A stretch of 64,000 nt of DNA from Lichina pygmaea. Its lineage: Eukaryota > Ascomycota > Lichinomycetes > Lichinales > Lichinaceae. Both the position numbers and the translations under genes were made by a program. Every line of letters begins with the position of its first letter. Position 1 is the stretch's first letter. The notes under the pieces were generated by a model. That model was not told the DNA's origin. It ran no database searches and was given only the letters and a program-made list of their open reading frames with translations. The stretch is from assembly GCA_963422465.1 (NCBI GenBank), contig OY730173.1:3720001-3784000 (forward strand), in the 5' to 3' direction. Below are positions 42,747 through 55,128 of this stretch, in pieces.

Positions 42747-45643
42747 ATGTCATTCCTACAGCCATCTCCGCTCGCCTTCCATGGCAGGGCGTTCGAGGAG
42801 GATGTGGTAACAAGGTCGACCGCGTCTGGCGTCAATCGACCCCTTCGCCGCACGTCAGAAGCGTCCAGTGACCCCGCCTTGATCTCGCGTCTGATGCGGC
42901 TGATCAGAGATCCCGTCGCACTTGCAATTGATTTCAAAGAGGATCTATGGGACACGCTCGATCTTGATGCCAGGGATGAGGATGAAACGAGCGCGGAGAA
43001 GAGAAAACAGGCGCTGCGTGCAGCACTCAAGAACGTACGGACGAAGCTCCTCTCATCTCTTGCGGTCGCTGCTCGCTGACCAGGTGGAATTGGCACGACA
43101 CCAGGCGTCGACATACGAGGATTGGCGCTCGTGGGCTGGTCAGCTAGATCATCTCGAGGGCCATGAAGCGTGGAAGGTCCAGAGGGACTCGTCCGAGTAT
43201 GACGTCGAGTTGGTCCAGTCTCGTCTCGAGCAGCTGGACACTGCTCGCGCTGCGTGTGACCTCGACAGGATGCTCTTCCTGGTCCGCACCTCGCTCACTC
43301 GAGGCCTCGGCGACATGGGCAACGTGCGTCTGTACCGGCATTCGCACATCGGGACCAAGGTTCTCATCGAGAGCTACATCAACTCGACGCTGGAGACGCT
43401 GAAGATGATTCTCACTCTCTCCGCCCGAGCGTCATACAAGGCCATAGACACGCGCCACATGCTCGAGCAGGTCTTGGCCGCCCGCCAGGCCTTTGGCCGG
43501 AGCGCGATGCTGCTGTCGGGAGGTGCCATGCTGGGCCTCAACCACATCGGCGTGCTGAAGGCCCTCTGGGAGAACCAGCTGTTGCCGCGCATCATCTCGG
43601 GCGCCTCGGCCGGCAGCATCGTGGCCGCCGTGCTCTGCACCCACCCGGACGAGGAGATCCCCGCCATCCTACGGGACTTTCCCTACCGCGAGCTGTCTCT
43701 CTTCGACCAGGAGGATGGTGGCGTGCTGCGGCGGCTCGGCCGTCTGCTGAAGGTCGGCGCCCTACTGGATGTCAACTACCTGTCGGATGCGCTCCGGGAC
43801 TTTCTGGGTGAGATGACCTTCCAGGAGGCTTACAATCGGACCCGGCGCATCCTGAACATCTGCGTCTCGAGCGCAAGTATATATGAGATCCCACGGCTGC
43901 TCAACTATGTGACCGCCCCCAACGTGCTGATATGGTCGGCTGTGTGAGTAGAACCTCATCCCTCTCCCCGTCCTATTCCGTCCTATTCCGCCCGCTTCCT
44001 TGCTTTTCTTCTTTCATCCGATTTCCTGTCCAATTCCTGACGGCTGGCCCCCAACCAGCACCGCCTCTTGCTCGGTGCCAGTGCTGTTCGGGTCCGCATC
44101 GATCCTGACCAAAGACCCCAAGACCGGTGAGGCCGTTCCCTGGAACTTGTCTCCCCTCCGCTACATCGACGGCTCCGTCGACAACGACCTGCCGATCACC
44201 CGGCTGGCTGAGATGTTCAACGTCAACCACTTCATCGTGTCGCAGGTCAATCCTCACGTGATCCCCTTTCTGGCTCGGGACGATGACGTGATCGCGACCG
44301 ACGTCGAGCACAAGATCGGCGACGGTCCCGGTTGGGTGTACTCGGCCATGGAACTGGCCAAGGCCGAGGCCCTGCACCGCATGCACGTCCTGGCCGAGCT
44401 CGGCATCTTTCCGAACGCCTTGACCAAGGCTCGCTCGGTCCTCAGCCAGAAGTACTCGGGCGACATCACGATCGTGCCCGAGATCTCCTACGCCAACTTT
44501 CCCCGCATGTTGCAGAACCCGACCCCGGACTTTGTTCGGCAGGCGATGTTGACGGGCGAGCGTGCCACCTGGCCAAAGCTGAGCCGAGTGCGGAATCATT
44601 GCGCCATAGAGCTGGCGCTAGACGACGCGGTGCAGCAGCTGCGGGCCCGTGTTGTCTTCAGCCCAAGCCAAGTCGACCTACGACGTATGCACACACTACC
44701 GGGAACGATGACACCCACGACACCGGCACCGAAGGTGGTGTCGAGCAAGGTGGCGGGCACGACCAACGAGTGTCGCAGACGTCGACCAGTGTCGGTGTTG
44801 GACGAACCGGAAGCGTCAGGCAACGACGACGGCTGGCTGATGGTGGCCGCGGCTCCACGTAATCGTTCACCCTTTCAGCTTCGGCTCGGCCAGGGACATC
44901 CGTCACATCTGGCCACATCATTCTCGTCCTTGTCGCCGTCCAACCCGCGGGGACGAGGGGGAGCGGTCTCCGCGGCGGCAGCTGCGCCACCATCTTTGTC
45001 GCAGAAAACCCTCCAGCCCTCTTCTGATCCTATGCCATCGACAAGTGACCTGTCTGAGTCGCCACCGTTGTATTCGTCGTCCCACGTCGACAACGACGAT
45101 GGCGGATATGATCCACTCTCGGCGTTGTCTTCACCGAGCTCATCCAGCTCGCCGTCGTTCTCCTACTTCCCACGTGCAAGCAGAAGCACCGAAGAGTCTC
45201 AGGTCGTCCTCCCGAACATGTCCCAGCCAGCCACACCGAATAACAGCTCCGGCAGAGCACGGCGAATGACTCCTTCCTCGTTGCACGAGGATCGGCCACC
45301 AGCGGCGCCTGCGGCGTCGTCGTCGTCGCTGTCTACCGTCACCTCGCAACCTTCACCATGGAGGTGGACGGAGACTTATATCCCTGGCAAGATTGCCCAT
45401 CGTCACGCCAGTCCACTCACCGCCACTGATCCCGTCAACACAACGGGGTCCTTCCCGTCCGCCGGCGGTTCCTCTGCTTCGCTGGCGCAATCGTCATATC
45501 CAGCGGGGTCGAGGTCGCCTGAATCGGCGTCGGCCTCGGTGCCAGTTCCGCCCGCGGCATCCCTCCCAGCGAAGGCTCGGTCGGGCTCATCCGAACCACG
45601 GTACAAACGCATCTTCCACCGCACAGTCAAGCAGCAGCGTTGA
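42747..45643 (+). CDS. Patatin-family triacylglycerol lipase-like protein (gene 2)
   Basis: Host gene, three exons: 42747-43034, 43105-43943 and 44059-45643 (903 aa). Introns of 70 and 115 bp have GT..AG ends and CTGAC branch sites (43075-43079, 44037-44041). The N-terminal DUF3336-type region (FKEDLWDTLDLDARDEDE; TSLTRGLGDMGNVRLY) is followed by a patatin domain with oxyanion loop GGAMLG, nucleophile elbow G262-A-S264-A-G266 and catalytic D413-G-S, then FNVNHFIVSQ. This is the Ser-Asp dyad of the fungal Tgl3/4/5 and plant SDP1 family, which hydrolyse triacylglycerol on lipid droplets; some also act on lysophospholipids. Residues ~590-903 form a Ser/Pro-rich, low-complexity, probably disordered tail, longer than the catalytic part needs and a likely phosphorylation region (inference). 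Codons are CpG-rich. It is a paralogue of gene 1, same strand, 33 kb away. Confidence 0.92.
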
Positions 45644-46192
45644 ATGCTGCCTTGTGATCTGTCACCCCTAGGCAGAGCTACAGCTACTTTACATACGTCG
45701 GGATGTCAACCCACTTCCATCCTCCATTCGCTCTTCTCGCACTTTGCCTTCGAACTACACTCTCAGTCTCGTCGGTTTTGTATATATTCTTTTGCTCTTT
45801 TGATTGTGCAGCTTTGATTTTGCAGCTCTGAAGGACATGTCTGAACGTTCACTTACGGAGTATGTTTCAAACACAAGAGACCACGCTTTACACAAGTACA
45901 GCACCAGAGACAGCTTTTGGTACTTGGATATCCACTGACCAACTGAAGTGTGCTGATGAAGCTACACAACACTGAATAATATTTTTTCCAGAGTTTAGTA
46001 TCAACTAAGAGTATGAGAGATGTACTTGTGGCTGTAGATACAGTAACAGAAGATTGTTTGTGTAGATTGATAAGGTGTATGTTTCTAATATTCATTAAGC
46101 TAGGTATGTAGATAGCTAGGCAGGAGAATAATGAACCAGGTGTGTGGCTGGGATATGCAGTTGGGATTGGAGAAAGAGAAACATGTGTGCAG
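45644..46192. other. Gene 2 downstream region
   Basis: 3' flank of gene 2 then AT-rich sequence up to the Gypsy-C LTR. GC and CpG content drop after about 45850. An 80-codon frame on the minus strand (45853-46095) resembles nothing I know and is probably chance or an old repeat. Confidence 0.45.
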
Positions 46193-46582
46193 TGTTAAGA
46201 GCCAGACTATGTTCACACAGAATGTGGTTGGTCTGTGTGTCTCGGTAAGAAGAACAGGGACTCAATAGATGAATAGCAGGGTCGGTAACTCTCTTGCTAT
46301 TGTTGTTGCTATTGTGTGTTCAGCCTGGAGAGCTATTCTCCCCAGGTATCTGGGTAGTCTTATATACAGAAGTCTCTGAGGGGGGGTTCTCTGCAGAGGG
46401 GTGTTATACTCTGTCTGCTGAGTCTGCTCTGTTGCCAGAGCAGACCCAGCAGACAGATCACCTTGGGCTGATGTTGTTCTATTCTCACTAAGGTCTTGTG
46501 ACCTTGACAGTAACACTACCTCCTCTCTCTAAGAGTTCTGTCTCCAGAATCTTCTTCACTTCTTACTATACCCAAGCAGATA

Positions 46583-46819
46583 CCAGTTCAACCTTGCCCA
46601 CCAACTCTCTCTCTGATCTTTACCAAGTTAACTATTTGTTTTAACAAATAGCTACATGTACAAATTTCCTTAGCTACTGCATATTCCTCAAGATTTTCTC
46701 TAGTCTCTCCCAAGCTCCAGTTTTTTGTCTCTTCAAAGGTTTTCTGGAGAAACAAACATGTACTTAGAAGTTCTGCATGGCCCTACAGCTAAATCAGTGT
46801 AAGAATAAAATAAAATAAA
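46583..46819 (+). mobile_element. Very short 5'-truncated LINE
   Basis: 237 bp of LINE 3' end with a perfect 15-bp target duplication ATACCCAAGCAGATA (46568-46582 and 46820-46834). It carries only the last codons (YQFNLAHQLSL-type reading) and the 3' UTR, ending CAGCTAAATCAGTGTAAGAAT and (AAAAT)n. Nearly identical to the end of the LINE finishing at 56789. A typical target-primed truncation. Confidence 0.9.
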
Positions 46820-46899
46820 ATACCCAAGCAGATAAGCTCTTGTTGCTATATTCATCTTTTGGTCAAGATTTATTATCATACTCCCATGAAGTCTCTCTC

Positions 46900-47250
46900 T
46901 ATATTATTATTGTCATTCAGCTGGTGTCTTGTGCCTGATAGAAGTCTTATTAAATTTATGTAGTCACTGTGTGGAGAAAAATCTTTGTTGTGACAAAATC
47001 ATCACTCGGTCAGACTGGGATCAGGTCACTCACAAGTGTGTGCACTTAGAGAGGAATCTTGAGGAAATCAAAAAGAAAGAGCTTCTTGATGCTGAGACAG
47101 TTCTGTTGTCAGTTCAGTCCTGTTGTTTTCACCTTTGCAAGTAACTCAGCGTTCTCTTTTCTTGTGAGAAGAAGATGTTTGCTCAGAAGTTGTAGTCTAT
47201 TGAAAAGTAAGAAGAAATCAAAGCTTGGGTGGCTAGTGATGTAGCTACCT
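46900..47250 (+). pseudogene. Relic of the antisense zinc-cluster ORF, Gypsy-C copy 2
   Basis: Same place in the element as in copy 1. CSHC..KNLCC keeps C-x2-C-x6-C, then a charged Glu/Lys/Leu stretch (LERNLEEIKKKELLDAE) follows, a probable coiled coil. Broken in several places. Supports the ORF being an old part of the Gypsy-C family. Confidence 0.5.
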
Positions 47251-50200
47251 TCTCTTCTACCTCTGGACTACAGCTTTCTGTGTTTCTTGGCTCCAGGCTG
47301 TTTTCTTCTTTGGGTTTGGCTTTTCTGGATTTTCCTGGTGGAACACCTCTAGCTTTGTGACTACTTCTTTGCTGAAATACTCTGTGAGCTCTCTTAAGCT
47401 TTCTTCTTTGTTATATTCTAACCACTTGACTAGGTAATTGATTCAGGTTTCCTTCTATCAGCTATCAAGAATTCTCTTGATGTTGTACTCTTCTTTATTG
47501 TTCTTGAAGTACTATTCTGTTTTGATTTCTGTGTCACTGAGTGCTGGCTTGAGTAGTAAGACATAGAATACGTGGTGTATCTATACTTTCTTTAGCAGTC
47601 TCAGTCAGTAATTAACTTCTCCAGTACATTTCTCAATCTCAAACAGTCTGATGCATACATAATCTAACTTCTTGCTTGGTCACTTTAAGTACAGGTTTTT
47701 TGTTGACAAGAGATCCTATTCCCCTTCTTCAGACCTCTCCAGAAACTCTAACACCAAAATGTGCAAACTGCAAGGGAAACCACCCAGCCTGGTCAAAGTT
47801 CTGCCAGAAAAAACAGGAAGGAATCCAGAAAGCAAGAGAGGTATAGCTAGCAAGACCAGGGAGGTACACAACAGCCTCCAGACTAGCTCTACCTCAGACT
47901 CCCTTAACACAAGAAAAAGAGCCAAGTCTACAAGACAGACAAGAGGCCAAGAAAAGAAAACAAGAGGAAGTACTAAGAGTATACTCAAGCTGAAGACTGA
48001 ACAACCAGCTCCCCACTTTCCCTCTTACACAGAACTCAGAGTTTCAAATCAACATACTCAGAAAAAATACTATTGAGATCTTGGAAGACTCTAGCCAAGA
48101 GGATCAATAAGTTACTCCACACTTGACCTCCTCCAGTGCAATGTCCAGAAAAGCCAGACATGCCAAGAACTTCTACAGGCAAACTCTAGACTACAGGAAG
48201 TGGACATCATCACTCTGCAAGAACTCTGGAAAAACCCCCACCATGAATCAAGTATCTCTACAATATTCTCAGCCTTCTACTCTTTAGAAAGCCAGAAGCT
48301 AGGGAGAACACTTGTTCTTGTCAACAGAAGAATTTTGCAGTCATCTATAAGGCCAATTTTCTGGAGTAAAGATCTAGTCTCCTTGGAGATAAGAGTTCAA
48401 ACAAAGTTATTCTGGATCCACAACCTCTATTTCACACCCACAAGCCAAAGGAACTACAGAGAGTCAGCTCAGACTCTTCTAGACCTACTGGAACAAGCTA
48501 TCCAAAAAGAGGGTGAACATATTCTTCTGACAGACTCAAACCTCCACCACCCAAGTTGGTCCAAGCTGGTCTTATCCTTCAAGAACCTAACTGACAAATA
48601 GGGACTAGAGCTGGCAATAGCTCTCTCCACACCAACAAGAGCAAGAACTCTTCTAGAACCACCTTCATCAGCAATTGACTTTTTTTTTATTTCAAGTTCT
48701 TTACTTAACTCTCATATTTACTCACAAATTAACATGAGATTCCACATAGAGTCAGACCACAGACCAGTGCACACAATTCTCAGTCTGGAGACTCCAACAA
48801 AAACCAGAACAGACAAAAAGAACTGGAGAACTCTGGATGCTAGTCAAGCAAGACAAGAAGCTGACAACCTGCCACCTATTCCACCTCTAACTAGCAAGAA
48901 AGAAGTGGATAATTACCTGGAAAAACTGGACAAAACTCTTCAAGAAATTCCAAACAAGACAACCCAACCCTGCAAAGAGTCCAGGTATGCAGTACTATGG
49001 TGGAACCAGGAAATCAAAGAAATAATCCAGGAGGAAAGAAAAGCAAGAAGAAAAGTACTCGAAGGCCAAGAGGAAACCACCAGACTAGAGGAGATAACTA
49101 AAAAGAAAAAGAGTCTAATCAGACAAGTCAAAAGAAAGATATTCAGAACATATCTCCACCAGCTAGCAGAAACCCAGGACTACTGGAGGATTGCCAAATA
49201 GGGAAAAGAAAAAGCTGGCAAAGTTCCTGATCTACCAATAGTCCCAGAACTTATAGGACAACAAGGACAGCTGGCAAAGTCTTTTGAAGTGAAAACAGAA
49301 GCTTTCAGGACTTAATTCTTCTCTCTTCCCCTACAGCCAGAGCCAGAGGAACAGGACCTGCCAGAAGAAACCCAGGAATAGCAACTATTCTAAGAAGTCT
49401 CCAAGGAAGAAGTACAAGAGGTTCTAAAGAAGAAAAAGCCTCTCTCAGCACCAAGCCAAGATACTCTACCAAATGGATTTCTAAGAGCACTGGGAGACTT
49501 TTTCAACAAAAGAATTACTAATGTTTTGGAGGCTTGCTGGAGACTGGAATACTTCCCAGACAGGTATAAGTCAGCCAAGACAATCTGCCTAAGGAAACCT
49601 GGCAAGGGATTCTACTGTCAAGCAAAAGCATGGTGCTCTATAGCTCTCCTGAATACAATTGGGAAGCTAATAGAAGCTATTGCACCTGCAAGACTAAGTG
49701 AACTAGCTGAGAAAGAAAACCTCTTGCCAGAAATCCAGATAGAATTCAGAAAAAGAAGATCAACAGGATCAGCACTTTTTCTTTTGACCTCCCAGGTAGA
49801 AAAGATCTGGAAAGAAGGAATAGTTGCCAGTCTTCTCTCTCCAGACATCTCTGGAGCCTATAACAGAGTCTTGCCAGAAGTTCTCAGAAAGATCCTGATT
49901 AAGAGAAATATTTCCAAGTGGTTTGTATTCTGGATTTTTTCTTTCACTACTTCACACACTACCTCTCTTGTGTTTGATAACTCAGAGTCTCCCCAGTTTC
50001 CTATATACTGTGGAGTCTCTCAAGGATCACTTTGCTCTCCTGTTCTATTTCTTTTCTATATCTCAGAACTGCACGCCAACAACTCTTCCCAGAACCACAC
50101 TGTCCAAGGACCATCACTTTTGGTAAAGACAGCATTTTGTCATATGTTCTGGAAAACAGCCGACATCCTGTCCTGACCCACCCAAACCTTAAGGTGAAAA

Positions 50201-50497
50201 CCCATCACCTTTGAGAAGCACACCTGTTTGTCAAAAGTTGTGATCTTAGGATCCATTATCTGTTTCTTCAACAACCAGCAATCTAGCCACAACCAGAGAG
50301 AGAGAGTCTCAGGATAAGAGGAATAGTTAGAGTCTGACTGACTCTGGAGCTAGCAGAGTCCTTGACTCAAGGAAAGTCTAGATAGGGGGTCTGGTCCCAG
50401 GACTAGATTATTACTGCTGGGAAACCAGGTGACTTCTCTCTTTCTGGCACTACTTCACAGACTAGAAACAGTAGACCTGTGCCAAGCAAGCTCCACC

Positions 50498-51891
50498 ATG
50501 GCACTAAAAAAGAAAAAACCCACTTTTTTAGAAACCAATCCCAGAGCACCACTAGCCACACCAGCTTCCAGTCTCTCTAACACTCAAGCCAGTCCTCCCA
50601 CCACTGAAAGTACTATACAGAAAGACTGGGAACTTCTTAACTCCTGGCTGAAAACTCAAACAGTTCCAGAACCAGTCAGAAAAAGCTGGGAGAACCTTAA
50701 GCAAAAACTCTCTGCAGAGCTGCAGACTAGCACTGTCCAACCTCTACCCTCTGGCATTACCAACAAGATTATCCAGAAGCTTGAAAACGTCAACAAACAT
50801 CTAGATAGACAAGAGGCAAAACTATCTTATGCACAGAGAGCTGCAAAAACTTCCTTTACTCAAATTCCACTAGCTTCCAGAATTCTCAAAGAGGTTCTGG
50901 TACACCCTGGGCACCAGACTCCAGACATGGCCAACAGAACCTATGTCCAGCTCTTCCAAGCCCTCCAAGACAGACTCCCAAGCTCTTATAACAAACAGAT
51001 TAGGGCAGTGAGAAAACTCCCATCAGGGGATATTCTTATTCACACAGAGCCAGGAAACTAAGCTTTTTCTGGAAAAGGATTCCTCCTGGATTGCAACTAT
51101 CTTCAACATAAAGACAATAGTCCAGCCGAAGAGATTCCCAGTTCTGGTTCATGGAGTGAGAACAGCAGATGTCCAGCCAGAGAATCTAGAGGACACGTGC
51201 AAAAAAAATCCAGACTAGCAACCCTTCTCTTGGCAAGCAGATCACTATTCTGAGAGTATATTAGTCCAAGAAATCCATAGCTCAAAAGAAACAGGTCACC
51301 TCTCTCCACCTGGATCTCTCTACTCCCCAACAGACCAATCTTCTTATTGAGAATGGACTAGTGCTGGGACACAGACTACATGAAGTGGAACTCTTCCTGG
51401 CAAACACAGTTATTGCACAATACTTCAAGTGCTTTGGCTATAGCCACCAAGCTCATGCCTGCAGGAACAGAACTGTCTGTGGAGTATGTGGTGGACAATA
51501 TAAGAGGAGAGCATGCCCAATTCCTGAAAACTTACTGAAACCAAAATGCTGTAATTGCCAGAGATCTCACCCAGTCTGGGCTAGCACATGCCCAGTATAC
51601 CAGGAAGTAGCCAAGAGAGCCAGGGAAGCTTGGATTTCATGTCCAGGGAAGTATAAGATCCCAATCTCTACATCTCTGACACCAGTACCCCAATCTCCAG
51701 CTACATCTTTCTCTTTCTCCCAGCCACTCCCAGGGGGGAAAAAACATAAAACAGCTAAGCCAACCAGAAGCTCAGAGAGAATCAGGGGAAGCTGTCCAGA
51801 AGTTCAAATTCTTGGGGCAAGATCAACAAATAATAAGGGAAAAGTATCAGCCAACCCTTTCAAGATCTTTGAAGATGAGATGTCTACATGA
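50498..51891 (+). pseudogene. LINE B ORF1 (Gag-like, zinc knuckles)
   Basis: Starts in a strong context (CCACCATGG at 50498). The first part, 50498-51061, is Lys/Ser/Pro/Thr-rich with a possible coiled coil (IIQKLENVNKHLDRQEAKLSY). A stop at 51059-51061 and a TAG near 51217 interrupt it. The middle (FPVLVHGVRTADVQPENLED) and the zinc knuckles follow: CFGYSHQAHAC, CGVCGGQYKRRAC, CCNCQRSHPVWASTC. Tail Ser/Lys-rich. About 460 codons overall, usual for Tad-like ORF1, which binds RNA. The stop codon overlaps the ORF2 start (ATGA at 51888-51891). Confidence 0.85.
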
Positions 51892-54800
51892 AAGACTCAA
51901 AGCTAACACTTCTCCAGTATAATGTGCAAAAAAGCCAATCAGTCCAAGAGCTACTTCTAGCAACCTCAGCTCTTCAAGAGGTGGACATTATTGCACTTCA
52001 AGAACTCCGGAAAAACTCTCACCTGGAGACAAGCACCTCTACTGTTTTCTCTTCTTTTCTTCCTCTTTACTGTTCAGAGATTGGTAGAACACTTTTTCTT
52101 ATTAATAAAAACCTGAAACTCTCTTCTCTTCATCCTACTTTCTGAAGTAAAGACTTTATTTCTCTTGAAATCTACTTGGAAAACTTTTCTACTTCTCTTT
52201 GGGTGCATAATCTTTACTTTACCCCATCAAGTTAAGAAAACTATACAGAGGCATCAGAAGCTCTTCTCTGTTTACTTCAAAATACTTTACAAGTACAAGG
52301 ACAACATATTCTTCTCACAGATTCAAACCTCCACCACCCAGACTGGTCAAAGAAAAGAAGACTGTACTCTGACACTGCAAACAAGTTCCAAGGTCTAATG
52401 AAAGATTTAAATCTGGATTTAGCTATTGCAATTTTTACTCCCACCAGAGCAAGATCTTTTTCAGAAAAACTATGTTCTGCAATTGATTTGTCTTTTATTT
52501 CTTCTTCTCTTTCTAACTCCCTGATTTTCTCTAAAGTAGCTCTCCAGTTCTTTCATAGGTCTGACAACAGACCTATACTAACTAGCCTGGACCTGGATCC
52601 TCCAAGGAAAACCTGGAAGCCAGAAAGGAATTGGAAGACACTGGACTTAAACCTTGCAAGAGTAGTGTGAGAAGCTACAGCTACCTTCCCACTTTCAAGA
52701 CAAAGATGAAGTGGATAAGTACTTGGAGTATCTAGACAACTTTCTCCAAGAAGTGGCAAGCAAATGTACACAGCTCCAGAAGTAATCTGGTCACTCAGTT
52801 CCCTGGTGGAACCAAGACATCCAAAACAAGGTTAGAGAGGAAAGAAAAGTAAGAAGACAAGTTCTCAGAGGATAGGCATCCCAAGAAGACCTTGAGCAAG
52901 CAACTAAGAACAAGAAAAAAGCAGTCAGAGAGGGAAAGCAGACCACCTTCAGATAACAAGTCTATGAGCTAGCCAGTTCTTCAAAATTCTGGAAGCTTGC
53001 AAAGTGGGGAAAAACAAAAGCCAACAGGACTCCTGATCTTCCCCTGGTCCCAGATTTGGAAACTCAAGAAGGACTAGCTAAAACCTTTGAGGAGAAAACA
53101 AAAGCATTCTCAGCCCAGTTCTTCCCCAAAGCACTTGTTCCAGAACCAAGTACAGAGAGTTCCCAGACTACTCCAGAGATCCAGCTCTCTCTGGAAGTTA
53201 CTGCTGAAGAAGTGGAACAAATCCTGAACAAAAAGAAAACTTTCACAGCAGGGGGAAAAGATAAGCTGCCAAATAGATTTCTGAAAGCTCTGGGTTCCAA
53301 GTTCTGCCAAGCTATAGCTGTTCTCACATCAATATGCTGGAGACTGGAATACTTTCCAGAGAGGTTCAAGAATGCAAAGACAGTCTGTCTAAGAAAACCT
53401 GGTAAAGAATACTATAACCAAGCTAAAGCCTGGCACTCTATAGCTTTGCTAAACATAACTAGCAAGCTGATGGAAGCTATTATAGCAACCAGGCTAAGCA
53501 AGGTAGCAGAAGAAGCTAGACTTTTGTGAGAAATCCAGATGGGCTTCAGGAAAGAAAGATCAACTGAATCAGCACTCTTCCTACTAACTTCCCAAGTGGA
53601 AAAAGTCTTGAAGGCAGGCATGGTTGTATCTCTACTTCCTCTGGATATCTCAGGAGCCTATGACAGAGTTCTACCTAAGATCCTCCAACAAATCCTAGAG
53701 AGAAAAGGAATTCCTCTCTGGCTATCTTCCTGGATTCTCTCTTTCTGCACCAGTTGTTCTACCATTCTTGTGTTTGATGACTCTGAGTCTTCTGCTATTC
53801 CTATTGACTGTGGAGTTCCCCAAGGTTCCTCTTTATCTTCTATTCTGTTTCTATTTTACATTTCTGAACTTCATGAAACTGTACACTCTTCTTCCACTAG
53901 TGTTTCTGCTCTAGGATTTGCAGATGATACAAATCTAGTTGTATTTGGACAGTCTCTAAAAAACAACCTTCTGAAGTTGAAGAACACACACCTCAAATGT
54001 CTATCATGGACTGCAAGATATGGAATAGTCTTCTCTCCTGAGAAATATAAAATACTTTATTTTTCCAGAAGAAGATCAGACAATCTTCAGCTTAAGCTCA
54101 GACTGGGGAATGTGATTCTAAGACCAAAAGAAGAAGTGCGAGTATTAGGAGTGTACCTGGATGCAAAACTCCACTGGCATAAGCACCAGAGAATTATTCT
54201 TCAAAAAGCTCAGAAAGCACTTTCCTCTCTTTCTAGAACTTCATATTCTACTTGGGGTTTCCCAGTCCTCACATCACATCTTGTGTACACTGCAATACTC
54301 AGATCTTTACTGAGTTATGCTGTGGGGATCTGGTTCAATCCTCTAAGAAAATCTTCTAATATCTCTTCTCATAGCACATTCCAGAACAAATGCCTGAGAC
54401 TTATTGGAGGTGCCTTCAAAGCCACTCCATCTTTCTTATTAGAGAGTAAGCTGTTTCTTTTACCTCTAGATCTCTATTTCAAATTTTACACAGTCTGTTT
54501 TCTCTTTTCTATTCAAACCTCCTCTCTGAAAACACTTCTAGACAATATCTTTTCCAATATCTCCCACTATGCCTCTTCTGTGAAGAAACCTTTAAAGGAA
54601 TCCTCAACTATCTCCCCCTATTGGAAGTTCACTTGGTTAAACCAATTAACTACTAACCAGGCTAGTTCAAAAAAAGAACTACAGAAACTCTTTGTTACAG
54701 AGTGGGAAAACCAATGGGAGGAGAAGAAAAGAAGAAGCTACTCTGGGTGGTAGGTGTTTTGTCAAAAGCCTCACCACAACAACCTGAAGCTCTACAAAAA

Positions 54801-55128
54801 GCTACAGAAAGCTGAGGCAAGTCTACTAGTACAAACCAGAACTGGGAGAATTGGCCTGGCAAGTTTTCTATTCACAGCTGGAGTTCCAGGTTTTCCTACC
54901 CCTTTATGTGTCTGTGGTCAAGCAGAAGAGACAGTGAAACATATCACCTCTTCATGCTCTCTTTCTTCAAGTCAAAGACAGCAAGCTCCTTTCAATTCTC
55001 AAGATTTCACTTCTATTATTTCAAACCCAGAGCTTCTACAGAAGTTTCTATACTGGTTCATGTCTTTGAAAAGACTGAACCAGTTTAATCTGGCTTTCAA
55101 ACTCCACTATTCACACTCTAATATCTAG
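51888..55128 (+). pseudogene. LINE B ORF2 (endonuclease, RT, CCHC end)
   Basis: ORF2 begins at ATG 51888. APE-type endonuclease motifs: LLQYNVQKS, IIALQELRKN, LLTDSNLHHPDW (near 52315) and SDNRPI (His replaced by Asn). RT 53056-54300: FLKALGSKFCQAI, LDISGAYDRV, VPQGSSLSS, GFADDTNLVVF near 53915. C-terminal CCHC (CVCGQAEETVKHITSSC) near 54905-54955. No RNase H signature (no DG..E..D pattern) between RT and CCHC. Stops at about 52143, 52670, 53527 and 54751 and a few frameshifts make it a pseudogene. Confidence 0.88.

Noticed and set aside
43973-44599. 208-aa minus-strand frame across gene 2
   Set aside because: Shadow of the patatin exon on the other strand.
45853-46095. 80-aa minus-strand frame as a host gene
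   Set aside because: No recognisable domain, AT-rich, beside an LTR, with no start or intron evidence.
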